Of a stretch of DNA of 6,123 nt, positions 1 through 4,848 are shown piece by piece. Below the pieces are notes generated by a model. It was not told where the DNA came from. It saw only the letters and a program-made list of their open reading frames with translations, and did not search any database. The translations under genes were made by a program, and so were the position numbers. The stretch comes from an uncultured Clostridia bacterium (GTDB lineage: Bacteria; Bacillota; Clostridia; Oscillospirales; CAG-272), in assembly GCA_947624945.1 (NCBI GenBank), contig CANQMJ010000138.1, positions 1-6,123 of the forward strand. The letters are read 5' to 3'. Every line of letters begins with the position of its first letter. Within the stretch, counting starts at the first letter, position 1.

Positions 1-1
1 T

Positions 2-280
2 CGCAGGACCTTCTTCCCCGGCCGGAAATACAGTGACCGGTTTCCCATCGAGTTTATCAGCCTCGCCCGAATTGACGAGCGCTGTCAGCCTGTTCTGCGC
101 GGCGAGGAAGATCGTCCTCGCGTCGTCGTCGAGCTCGGTGAGCCTCAGTCCGCGGAAATATGCAAGTACGTTCGGCATAGCAAGCGTCAGGAGCACCGCA
201 ATAATGGCAACGACTATAAGCACTTCCGCCGTCGTGAAGCCGACGGCGCGGCGCACCTTTCCGAAAAATTTTCTGATCAT
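2..280 (-). CDS. Prepilin-like protein (minor pilin or pseudopilin), 3' part cut by the window edge
   Basis: The first 93 codons are present and the frame is open to the left edge. The leader MIRKFFGKVRRAVG is basic, with cleavage expected after G14. The mature start F15-TTAEVLIVV keeps Glu5 (E19) but has Thr where the two upstream pilins have Leu at mature position 3. The hydrophobic helix continues to about residue 40 (VAIIAVLLTLAMPNVLAYF). After that comes RLTELDDDARTIFLAAQNRLTAL, a charged helix with no resemblance to the other pilins beyond the leader region, then a Gly/Pro-containing segment suggesting a separate globular domain. The gene follows pilO after 159 bp and is probably part of the same cluster, perhaps encoding a minor or tip subunit. 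Full length and C-terminal fold cannot be judged here. Confidence 0.85.
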   Translation of the reverse strand, partial: MIRKFFGKVRRAVGFTTAEVLIVVAIIAVLLTLAMPNVLAYFRGLRLTELDDDARTIFLAAQNRLTALVNSGEADKLDGKPVTVFPAGEEGPA

Positions 281-285
281 ACCTG

Positions 286-291
286 CCACCT
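286..291 (-). promoter_or_regulatory. Ribosome binding site of the third prepilin-like gene
   Basis: The minus strand reads AGGTGG, 5 nt before ATG 280-278. This supports the start that gives a proper prepilin leader over the overlapping alternative frame. Confidence 0.65.
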
Positions 292-390
292 GCCAAAAAA
301 GAGCGAAATAAATTGCTTCCGCGCAAGAAACGAATGTCCGAAAAACCAAAACACAGCAGCGCGGTAATACCGTTTACGCTCATCGGTTTA

Positions 391-438
391 TTAAGCACTT
401 CCGCCGTTGAACCGTATGCCGGACTCAAAATCGTTCAT
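391..438 (-). CDS. Possible 15-codon small ORF directly after pilO
   Basis: ATG 438-436 lies one base after the pilO stop (TGA-G-ATG) and reads MNDFESGIRFNGGSA before TAA at 393-391. There is no Shine-Dalgarno site dedicated to it, and translation would depend on coupling with pilO. The product resembles nothing I recognise, and the spacing may be chance. Confidence 0.15.
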   Translation of the reverse strand: MNDFESGIRFNGGSA

Positions 439-439
439 C

Positions 440-994
440 TCAGTCGGCTGCGTTCTCGTAGAACGTGATAACACCCGAGACATGCAGCTCATTTGTTTCA
501 ACGTCGCCGTCGGACGGCGACAGCGTGAGACCCGAGAGCAGACAGCGGAACCCCGTGCCGGTAAGATTCGTTATGACCTCCTTCGCCTCCTCATATCCGG
601 AAGCAGCAAAGGAGAATCTCATGGTGCGGACGGCGACGCCGTCGCTCACCGTTACCGTGTCGAAGCTGAGCTCGGGACTGACATTCGCGAAGATCGTGTT
701 GAACTGTTGCATCAGCACCTGAATGTTGTCATAATTCGGCATGACCGTTATCTTGTCCTCGGGCATGGCGAATATCACGTCAAGCTCGTCCTTCATCGAC
801 TTGTAAACGGCGCTGCGCGCGTCCGCAACTATCTGCTGATCGGCGACCTCGCCGCGCTCGTTTTCGATCTCCGACATCCTGTTCACTATCGGATAGTGGA
901 CGAGATAGAAATAAAGACCGATAAGACCGATGAGGACGAGGACGAGGAGAAGCACTTTTTCTCTGCGCGATAAGTTTCTATTGATGTGCGACAT
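440..994 (-). CDS. pilO: PilO, bitopic membrane protein of the pilus alignment complex
   Basis: PilO forms a heterodimer with PilN outside the membrane. From ATG 994 the product has 184 residues: a short basic cytoplasmic tail (MSHINRNLSRREK), a membrane helix (about 13-33), a helical region (about 36-72) and a C-terminal alpha/beta domain. That domain includes VRTMRFSFAASGYEEAKEVITNL at about 122-144 and ends in a strand, LHVSGVITFYENAAD. The FSFAASGYEEAKEVITNL segment corresponds to the usual PilO pattern of a strand followed by a helix starting at Y-x-x-(A/L). The start overlaps the pilN stop by one base. Length and topology are normal for the family, and no frameshift is visible. No PilP or PilQ gene follows, as expected in a cell without an outer membrane. 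A GspM-like type II component would look similar; the pilM context decides for PilO. Confidence 0.87.
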   Translation of the reverse strand: MSHINRNLSRREKVLLLVLVLIGLIGLYFYLVHYPIVNRMSEIENERGEVADQQIVADARSAVYKSMKDELDVIFAMPEDKITVMPNYDNIQVLMQQFNTIFANVSPELSFDTVTVSDGVAVRTMRFSFAASGYEEAKEVITNLTGTGFRCLLSGLTLSPSDGDVETNELHVSGVITFYENAAD

Positions 995-1632
995 CAACCC
1001 TCACCTCCTTCGGGAGTCTCTGCGATTTGGCTTGCATCCGCGAGCTCGACAGTCATGTTCGCTCTCGACTCGCCGGTGCCGACGCTCTCGCCGTACCCTG
1101 TCGTGGACACGGTGACGTGCTCGACGAGCGGATCGGACTCGAGCTTCTGCAAAAGCTCCGAGACCTGCTCGAGCGTCAGACCGCGCAGCGTCATTGAAAG
1201 CATCCTGCCCGAGACGGAAAGACTCTCTACACCCGCGATCGGGAACACCTCGCGTTCGAGCAGCTCAAGTACGTCGAGACGGTCCGCTATCGACTTGTCA
1301 TATCCCGTATAATTGTAGCGGCTGTACTGCTCCGCGACCTCGTTATAGTCCTCATAGCTCTTTCTCGTCGCATCGAGCGCCGCCTTTTCATCCGCAAGCG
1401 CCGCCTCGAGCTCGCCGAGCTTCGCGAAGCGGTCGATGACCGCGAACTTCGCGAACAGCGCCGCGGCGATGATGATGAGGACTACCCACGGAATAACGAC
1501 CGAGAGCCGTATCGGACTTTTTTCTTTCTGCAAAAGGTTCATCGTCGTCTTTGCGGACGGCTGACCTTTCCTCGGTACCGACTTTACAGACTTGCCTTCG
1601 GCTTTTCTTTCTTCAAGGACAGCATTTGCCAT
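994..1632 (-). CDS. pilN: PilN, bitopic membrane protein of the pilus alignment complex
   Basis: PilN anchors PilM through a short cytoplasmic N-terminal motif and pairs with PilO outside the membrane. The 212-aa product has a basic cytoplasmic region, one membrane helix (about 42-64), a charged coiled-coil-like stretch (about 66-105) and a ferredoxin-like C-terminal domain (about 120-200, including VESLSVSGRMLSMTLRG and VEHVTVSTTGYG). MNLLQKEK at 31-38 resembles the INLLP motif that docks into PilM. In most PilN proteins this motif is within the first ten residues; here 30 Lys/Arg/Glu/Ser-rich residues precede it. The gene ends in EGGEG followed by TGA at 996-994, and these codons contain the GGAGGTG ribosome binding site of pilO; the stop shares one base with the pilO ATG. 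The family call rests on topology, motif and position. Confidence 0.85.
   Translation of the reverse strand: MANAVLEERKAEGKSVKSVPRKGQPSAKTTMNLLQKEKSPIRLSVVIPWVVLIIIAAALFAKFAVIDRFAKLGELEAALADEKAALDATRKSYEDYNEVAEQYSRYNYTGYDKSIADRLDVLELLEREVFPIAGVESLSVSGRMLSMTLRGLTLEQVSELLQKLESDPLVEHVTVSTTGYGESVGTGESRANMTVELADASQIAETPEGGEG
1003..1008 (-). promoter_or_regulatory. Ribosome binding site of pilO inside the pilN coding end
   Basis: The minus strand reads GGAGGT within the final codons of pilN, 8 nt before ATG 994-992. A TTG three bases earlier (997-995) is in frame but less well spaced. The TGATG junction between pilN and pilO indicates translational coupling and equal production of the two partners. 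Confidence 0.75.
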
Positions 1633-1641
1633 GACTGTATG

Positions 1642-1646
1642 CCTCC
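1642..1646 (-). promoter_or_regulatory. Ribosome binding site of pilN
   Basis: The minus strand reads GGAGG, 9 nt before ATG 1632-1630. The internal ATG at codon 31, where typical PilN homology begins, has no such site. The 30-residue N-terminal extension of PilN is therefore probably translated. Confidence 0.75.
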
Positions 1647-1653
1647 ATCCCCG

Positions 1654-2649
1654 TTACTGCAGCGCCGCGCCGGCGGCAGCGGCTGCAAGATCGGCGTCCT
1701 CCGCCGTTTTTGCGGCATCGGGCCAAAATTCGCTCATGTCCGAAAGCGGCATATGCAGCGACTCACGAAGCATCTCGCACAGCGCCTCATTTCTTGCGCC
1801 GCCGCCGCAGATGTGGATATGCGACAGCCCGACTCCGCCGTTGTTGAAGCTGAAAAAGTTGGCTGCCTTCAAGACCTCGAGCGCGATATCGCTGTATATC
1901 GACTCGCACGCGGGGAGCCGCGTCGCGTTTTCGTAATCCTCGTCGAGATACGTCTCGGCGACGTGCGTGTCTATGTTGAAATGATCCGCTATCGCACCGA
2001 CGAGCGACGAACAGCCGAAATCGAGCGCGCGGACGCTCTCGTACCTGTCGCCGTTGAACACATAAAGGCGGATGCCGGAGTGACCGATATCGAGTATGCA
2101 GTGCGAGTGACCGTCGCAAGCGCCGAGACGGATGAGGTTTATGTACGCCATCTCCTCGGGCACGATAGTCTTGAGCTTGAAGCCGGCGTGACGGAACATC
2201 TCATCATACTCGCGCACGAGCGACTTTGCGGCGGCTGCGGCGACGAGGTCGAGCTCGCGCGGCGAGCCGTCCTCGCCCGTGACAGTGTCGACAACCGTAT
2301 AATCGAAATAATAATCGTTTTTGTCGCCCGTTATGTAGTCGCGGAACTCATACGGCAGATTGAACTGCAGCTGCCCGTCCGTCATATACGGGACGCGCGA
2401 GCGGCGGCAAAAACAGAGCGACGGCGGGAGCGAGAGCGCCGCATTTTTGACGTAGAGCTTTTTATCTTTGCGTACGCCGCGAAGGAAATCGCTCATCGCT
2501 TCATACGAAAGGATCCTGCCGTCGCGGATGAGCCCCTCGGGTATCTCCTCCATAACGACGCGCTTTATCCTGCCGCGTTCACGAACGGCGATATGCAGGT
2601 ATCTGCTGCCGAAATCGAATCCGGCGCATTTTTCCTTCATGCTGCTCAT
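1654..2649 (-). CDS. pilM: PilM, actin-like cytoplasmic ATP-binding protein of the pilus alignment complex
   Basis: PilM is an FtsA/actin-fold protein that binds the cytoplasmic tail of PilN and links the membrane alignment complex to the ATPases. From ATG 2649 the product has 331 residues, near the usual 350. It shows the three nucleotide-binding signatures of the fold: phosphate 1 at FDFGSRYLHIAV (11-22), phosphate 2 at LDIGHSGIRLYVF (186-198), and the adenosine motif ICGGGARNEAL (280-290). There is no signal peptide or membrane helix. The C-terminus is a poly-Ala tail (about 321-331). The gene is 13 bp after pilD and 21 bp before pilN. An ATG 6 nt further upstream (2655) is possible but badly spaced from the ribosome binding site. 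The sequence is fairly divergent from classical PilM, but motif order and the pilN/pilO neighbours make the call firm. Confidence 0.88.
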   Translation of the reverse strand: MSSMKEKCAGFDFGSRYLHIAVRERGRIKRVVMEEIPEGLIRDGRILSYEAMSDFLRGVRKDKKLYVKNAALSLPPSLCFCRRSRVPYMTDGQLQFNLPYEFRDYITGDKNDYYFDYTVVDTVTGEDGSPRELDLVAAAAAKSLVREYDEMFRHAGFKLKTIVPEEMAYINLIRLGACDGHSHCILDIGHSGIRLYVFNGDRYESVRALDFGCSSLVGAIADHFNIDTHVAETYLDEDYENATRLPACESIYSDIALEVLKAANFFSFNNGGVGLSHIHICGGGARNEALCEMLRESLHMPLSDMSEFWPDAAKTAEDADLAAAAAGAALQ

Positions 2650-2658
2650 AGTCATTTA

Positions 2659-2664
2659 CTCCTT
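2659..2664 (-). promoter_or_regulatory. Ribosome binding site of pilM, favours the start at 2649
   Basis: The minus strand reads AAGGAG, overlapping the pilD stop codon (TAAGGAG). It is only 3 nt before ATG 2655 but 9 nt before ATG 2649, so the second ATG is the better start. The overlap suggests translational coupling with pilD. Confidence 0.65.
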
Positions 2665-3472
2665 ATCTGATGAAAAGTCCGAGATACCACGAAACGATCT
2701 GCTCACCCCACAAAACAGCCGGCACGGCGGCCGCCGCGAGCGACGGACCGAACGGGAACGGCTCGCCTCTCCGCTTACCGAGCGCGAAAAGCAGTCCGAT
2801 GACGCACGCCAAAATGACGAGCAGGAGCGCGGGACCGGGACCGGTGAAAAGCGCGAGCATTGCGAGCAGCTTTATGTCGCCGCCGCCCATCGTCTCCCTT
2901 TTCATCGCCTTATCCATCAAAAGCGACACGGCGAGCAGCGCCCCGCCGAAAACGAGCGCCGAACCGACGCCCCACAAAAGACGCGCGAGCGGCTCGTCGT
3001 GCGCCGGCAGAAACGCGAAAAACACGACAGCGCCGAACGCCAATGCGCCGTTCGGCAGCTCCATCACGTCGAGGTCAACGAGGGAGAGATAAAAAAGCGC
3101 CGCAAAAAGCAGACACGTCTCGACAGTCAGGAGCGACAGCCCGAACCGCGCCGACGCGAGCATGAACAGCGCCGCCGACACGCACTCCGTTATCGGATAC
3201 TTCGCCGGGATGCGCGCGCCGCAGAAGCGGCATTTTCCGCGCAAGAACACCCAACTGAAGATCGGCACAAGGTCGCGCGCGCCAAGCTCATGACCGCACG
3301 ACATGCAGCGGGAGCGGCCGCGCGGGAGCTTTTCCCCGGTGCGGCGGCGCATCGCGGCGCAGTACAGGAAGCTGCCGGCGCACGCGCCGATGACGGCAGC
3401 CAAAAACAGCAGATATATTGATGCCGGGAGCGGCAGACGTGTGATCTCAAACATTTCGATTTGTCTTTGCAT
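2663..3472 (-). CDS. pilD: PilD, prepilin peptidase and N-methyltransferase (aspartic membrane protease)
   Basis: This polytopic membrane enzyme removes prepilin leaders and methylates the new N-terminus. The 269-aa product is full length for the family. The N-terminal domain has GSFLYCAAMR and the four zinc cysteines C56, C59, C81 and C84 (CMSCG and CRFCG) typical of bifunctional enzymes. The peptidase half carries the first catalytic aspartate D133, seven residues before the conserved Pro of LVDLDVMELPN, and the second, D199, in MGGGDIK. About seven to eight hydrophobic segments are visible. ATG 3472 is preceded only by a weak GGA six nt upstream; another ATG seven codons in (3454) is no better supported. 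Its TAA at 2665-2663 overlaps the pilM ribosome binding site. Placement next to the pilins fits its substrates. Confidence 0.95.
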   Translation of the reverse strand: MQRQIEMFEITRLPLPASIYLLFLAAVIGACAGSFLYCAAMRRRTGEKLPRGRSRCMSCGHELGARDLVPIFSWVFLRGKCRFCGARIPAKYPITECVSAALFMLASARFGLSLLTVETCLLFAALFYLSLVDLDVMELPNGALAFGAVVFFAFLPAHDEPLARLLWGVGSALVFGGALLAVSLLMDKAMKRETMGGGDIKLLAMLALFTGPGPALLLVILACVIGLLFALGKRRGEPFPFGPSLAAAAVPAVLWGEQIVSWYLGLFIR

Positions 3473-3519
3473 TTTATTTCCGGAGGCAGGGGTTAGGGAT
3501 CAGAACGCGCCGCTGAACC

Positions 3520-3574
3520 TTAACCCCCGACCCCGGGGGGTCTCCCCCGGCGCAACCCTTCGCCGGGGGGTTAA
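3520..3574. repeat. Nested GC-rich palindrome between the smaller pilin gene and pilD
   Basis: An outer stem pairs 3520-3528 (TTAACCCCC) with 3566-3574 (GGGGGTTAA), a perfect 9 bp. Inside lie two further inverted repeats: GACCCC 3529-3534 with GGGGTC 3537-3542, and CCCCCGGCG 3544-3552 with CGCCGGGGG 3561-3569 around an 8-nt loop. The last stem competes with the outer one for the G-run. The sequence TAGGGAT occurs once on each side (3494-3500 and 3582-3588). No T-run follows on the minus strand. It looks like an intergenic repetitive palindrome (REP or small non-autonomous element) or an attenuating structure, and not a standard terminator. Confidence 0.55.
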
Positions 3575-3611
3575 TGGAATATAGGGATTTAGGTTAAATG
3601 ATACGTAAATG

Positions 3612-4013
3612 TTAGGAGCCGAGATCTACATCAGTTGTTACAACAGTCATTTCGCCTGTCGTTTTACCGTCATAAGTAGATGATGCTGTCACGTCGTTGG
3701 TGCGTGTTACAGTTAAATCCGAAATATCACCGTTTTCTGCGACGTTGCCTTTAATCACATAATAAATATCTTTTTCTGCGTCAAAGTCTACACTATCCGT
3801 AAGTGATTCAGGGTTCTGAAGAATAGCAGCTACACCGGCAGCTTTAAGAGCGCGAAGGTTTGCATCAAATGTCGCTTTTTTAGCGTTGTCAAGAGCGCCG
3901 AAGAAGAGCGGCATTGCTATCGCAACGAGTATCGCGATGATAGCGACAACGATGAGCAGCTCGGCAAGCGTAAAGCCCTTTTTGTTGAGCTTCTTGTTGA
4001 GAATGTTCTTCAT
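3612..4013 (-). CDS. Type IV prepilin, smaller paralog (133 aa), likely major pilin
   Basis: The precursor has a Lys-rich 13-residue leader (MKNILNKKLNKKG) followed by F14-TLAELLIVV, the class III cleavage and methylation motif with Glu5 at E18. The hydrophobic N-terminal helix runs to about residue 38 and continues as an amphipathic helix to about 65. The mature chain is about 120 residues, without cysteine or tryptophan, and ends in a Thr/Asp/Ser-rich beta-type region. VAENGDI at 91-97 matches VAKNGDI in the larger pilin, so the two are paralogs and not only similar in the leader region. The strong ribosome binding site, the structured leader and the small size suggest this is the abundant fibre subunit, but that is inference. 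The gene stands alone between gaps of 158 and 139 bp. ComGC-like or type II pseudopilins are alternatives; the pilMNO context argues for T4P. Confidence 0.92.
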   Translation of the reverse strand: MKNILNKKLNKKGFTLAELLIVVAIIAILVAIAMPLFFGALDNAKKATFDANLRALKAAGVAAILQNPESLTDSVDFDAEKDIYYVIKGNVAENGDISDLTVTRTNDVTASSTYDGKTTGEMTVVTTDVDLGS

Positions 4014-4023
4014 TTTCGAATTT

Positions 4024-4029
4024 CTCCTT
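4024..4029 (-). promoter_or_regulatory. Ribosome binding site of the smaller pilin gene
   Basis: The minus strand reads AAGGAG, 10 nt before ATG 4013-4011. It is flanked by A/T-rich sequence (AAAAAATTTATATAAGGAG), so it should be unstructured and accessible, as expected for a highly expressed subunit. Confidence 0.8.
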
Positions 4030-4044
4030 ATATAAATTTTTTAA

Positions 4045-4096
4045 GGGCAGACGGGGCGCTGAGGCTTTTGTCAAGCGGCATACGCCCCGCCTGCCC
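4045..4096 (-). repeat. Long stem-loop in the leader of the smaller pilin gene
   Basis: Positions 4045-4058 and 4083-4096 are complementary over 14 positions. The one non-Watson-Crick position (4051/4090) is A-C on the plus strand but a G-U wobble in RNA made from the minus strand, so the stem is intact in the pilin transcript. The loop is 24 nt. The stem ends 15 bp before the AAGGAG ribosome binding site and leaves it free. It is not followed by a T-run on the minus strand. A role in stabilising the pilin mRNA or in processing the operon transcript is inference. Confidence 0.6.
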
Positions 4097-4106
4097 GTCT
4101 GTTCTT

Positions 4107-4135
4107 TATATATTTCAACGCGGGTGGGTTGTTAC
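4107..4135 (-). promoter_or_regulatory. Weak candidate sigma-70-type promoter for the smaller pilin gene
   Basis: On the minus strand GTAACA (4135-4130, 4 of 6 matches to TTGACA) is separated by 17 bp from TATATA (4112-4107). Transcription would start near 4100, right at the foot of the 14-bp leader hairpin. The upstream box overlaps the 3' stem-loop of the preceding gene, which lowers confidence. It would give the smaller pilin its own transcript inside the operon. Confidence 0.25.
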
Positions 4136-4146
4136 CCGCGGTGAAA
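4113..4146 (-). repeat. Inverted repeat (stem-loop) just after the larger pilin gene
   Basis: Positions 4113-4125 pair with 4134-4146 over 13 positions with a single mismatch (4118/4141), around an 8-nt loop. The stem begins 26 bp after the stop of the larger pilin gene. On the minus strand it is followed by an A/T-rich stretch (TATATAAAG) but no run of T, so it is not a textbook intrinsic terminator. It may be a weak terminator or a 3' end that protects the upstream pilin mRNA from exonucleases. Confidence 0.6.
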
Positions 4147-4171
4147 GCTTAGGTTTCTATATTGTTATGAA

Positions 4172-4819
4172 TCAGCCGATCAGCCATTGATCCCAACTAA
4201 ATTCATCAAAATTTTCCCCTGATGCTGTCAATGAAAAGAAGTAACACCATGCACCTTCATGTTCGCCGACCCAAGTTCTTGATTCTTCTACGGAACTGTA
4301 ATAGCCGTTTTGCATTTTACACGGAAATTTACTTGGATTCTCAAACGTACCATTGAGGTTATTAAAGTCTTCTTCCTCAATCCATTCATATCCGGATAAC
4401 AAAATATCGTTAGGGTCATAATCTTTCGGATTTCCGTTTTTGTCTTCTGATTCCATAACAAAAGGAATAATATCATGAACAAGAATATCTCCGTTTTTTG
4501 CAACAAATGCAGTTACCATCCAGTATCTTGCTGTTGTGCCGGGATCAGCTGGAGACAACAAGCCAAAATCCGGGTCTCTAAAATCCGTATTATATTTCTG
4601 AGGTCTGCTTAAAATAGGGTCGCTCAAAACTGCTTCAACAACAACCGCTTTTATAGCTCTTTTGTTCGCCTCGTCTCTTGCTTCCTCCGCTTTATCCATC
4701 GTTCCGAGGAAAAGAGGCATTGCTATCGCCACGAGTATCGCTATTATCGCAACGGCTATAAGCAGCTCCGCCAATGTGAAGCCGTCCTTGCCGCATCCTT
4801 GCCCGCGCATTTTCTTCAT
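4172..4819 (-). CDS. Type IV prepilin, larger paralog (215 aa)
   Basis: This is a pilin subunit precursor: inserted in the membrane by its N-terminal helix, cleaved by PilD and polymerised. The leader MKKMRGQGCGKDG is positively charged; cleavage is expected after G13, leaving F14 as the first mature residue and E18 as the essential Glu5 (FTLAE). A hydrophobic helix runs to about residue 38. Residues 14-37 match the sister pilin at 3612-4013 in 23 of 24 positions, and both carry VA(E/K)NGDI later (106-112 here). The C-terminal part is unrelated by eye: about 100 extra residues, acidic and rich in Trp, Tyr and Phe, with exactly two mature cysteines (C167, C192) that could form a disulfide loop. 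The region 4181-4640 is AT-rich (22 of 60 G+C at 4201-4260) against 36 of 60 in pilC at 5041-5100. It could be a major pilin or a larger minor or tip-associated pilin. Confidence 0.9.
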   Translation of the reverse strand: MKKMRGQGCGKDGFTLAELLIAVAIIAILVAIAMPLFLGTMDKAEEARDEANKRAIKAVVVEAVLSDPILSRPQKYNTDFRDPDFGLLSPADPGTTARYWMVTAFVAKNGDILVHDIIPFVMESEDKNGNPKDYDPNDILLSGYEWIEEEDFNNLNGTFENPSKFPCKMQNGYYSSVEESRTWVGEHEGAWCYFFSLTASGENFDEFSWDQWLIG

Positions 4820-4848
4820 ACAACAGCCACCCCTCTCTTTTTTCTCAT
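4816..4848 (-). CDS. Possible 10-codon bridging mini-ORF between pilC and the larger pilin gene
   Basis: An ATG at 4848-4846 overlaps the pilC stop (TGATG). It opens a frame reading MRKKRGVAVV and ends in TGA at 4818-4816, which overlaps the ATG of the larger pilin gene (ATGA at 4819-4816). The arrangement would allow ribosomes to pass from pilC through the mini-ORF to the pilin by termination-reinitiation. There is no convincing Shine-Dalgarno site in front of its ATG, and the perfect tiling may be chance. The pilin also has its own purine-rich site inside this stretch. Confidence 0.25.
   Translation of the reverse strand: MRKKRGVAVV
4827..4837 (-). promoter_or_regulatory. Ribosome binding site of the larger pilin gene, decides the start at 4819
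   Basis: The minus strand reads GAGAGGGGTGG, with the purine run ending 7 nt before ATG 4819-4817. A GTG in the same frame at 4858 would lie inside pilC and add 13 residues. From 4819 the leader is MKKMRGQGCGKDG, 13 residues, exactly as long as that of the sister pilin. Confidence 0.7.

Larger units (their letters stand above)
281..439 (-). other. Non-coding gap between pilO and the third prepilin-like gene
   Basis: This 159-bp stretch has no convincing gene. On the minus strand it contains a weak 5-bp pairing (384-388 with 410-414), a small hairpin (362-365 with 369-372), and a 16-nt copy of a sequence from the downstream prepilin gene (392-407). It ends with an A/T-rich section and the ribosome binding site AGGTGG at 291-286. 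I find no clear promoter, T-run terminator or known riboswitch consensus. Confidence 0.5.

Noticed and set aside
57..428. Minus-strand open frame of 123 codons overlapping the third prepilin-like gene
   Set aside because: It needs a TTG start at 428 and overlaps the prepilin start in another frame. The part inside the prepilin gene is Arg/Cys-rich noise. The prepilin frame has a ribosome binding site and a complete class III signal.
361..450. Possible riboswitch or hammerhead ribozyme in the gap after pilO (a CCGATGAG stretch, small stems)
   Set aside because: The hammerhead core would need CUGAUGA plus a GAAA partner, which is missing. I could not match a c-di-GMP or other riboswitch consensus, and the stems are only 4-5 bp.
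1639..2670. Long plus-strand open frame (about 343 codons) opposite pilM
   Set aside because: It is the antisense shadow of a clear PilM gene. It is rich in Arg/Glu/Ala repeats typical of reading GC-rich codons backwards, has no recognisable domain, and runs against the operon.
2468..3421. Long plus-strand open frame opposite pilD and the end of pilM
   Set aside because: The product is an Arg/Glu/Gln-rich shadow without membrane or domain features, spanning two convincing genes on the other strand.
4069..4074. Perfect TTGACA on the minus strand as a -35 box for the smaller pilin gene
   Set aside because: It lies in the loop of the 14-bp hairpin. At 17 bp downstream there is only GC-rich stem sequence; the nearest A/T-rich hexamer is 24 bp away.
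4045..4146. The two inter-pilin stem-loops as classic intrinsic terminators for the minus strand
   Set aside because: Neither stem is followed by a T-run in the direction of transcription. They are reported as stem-loops of unknown role.
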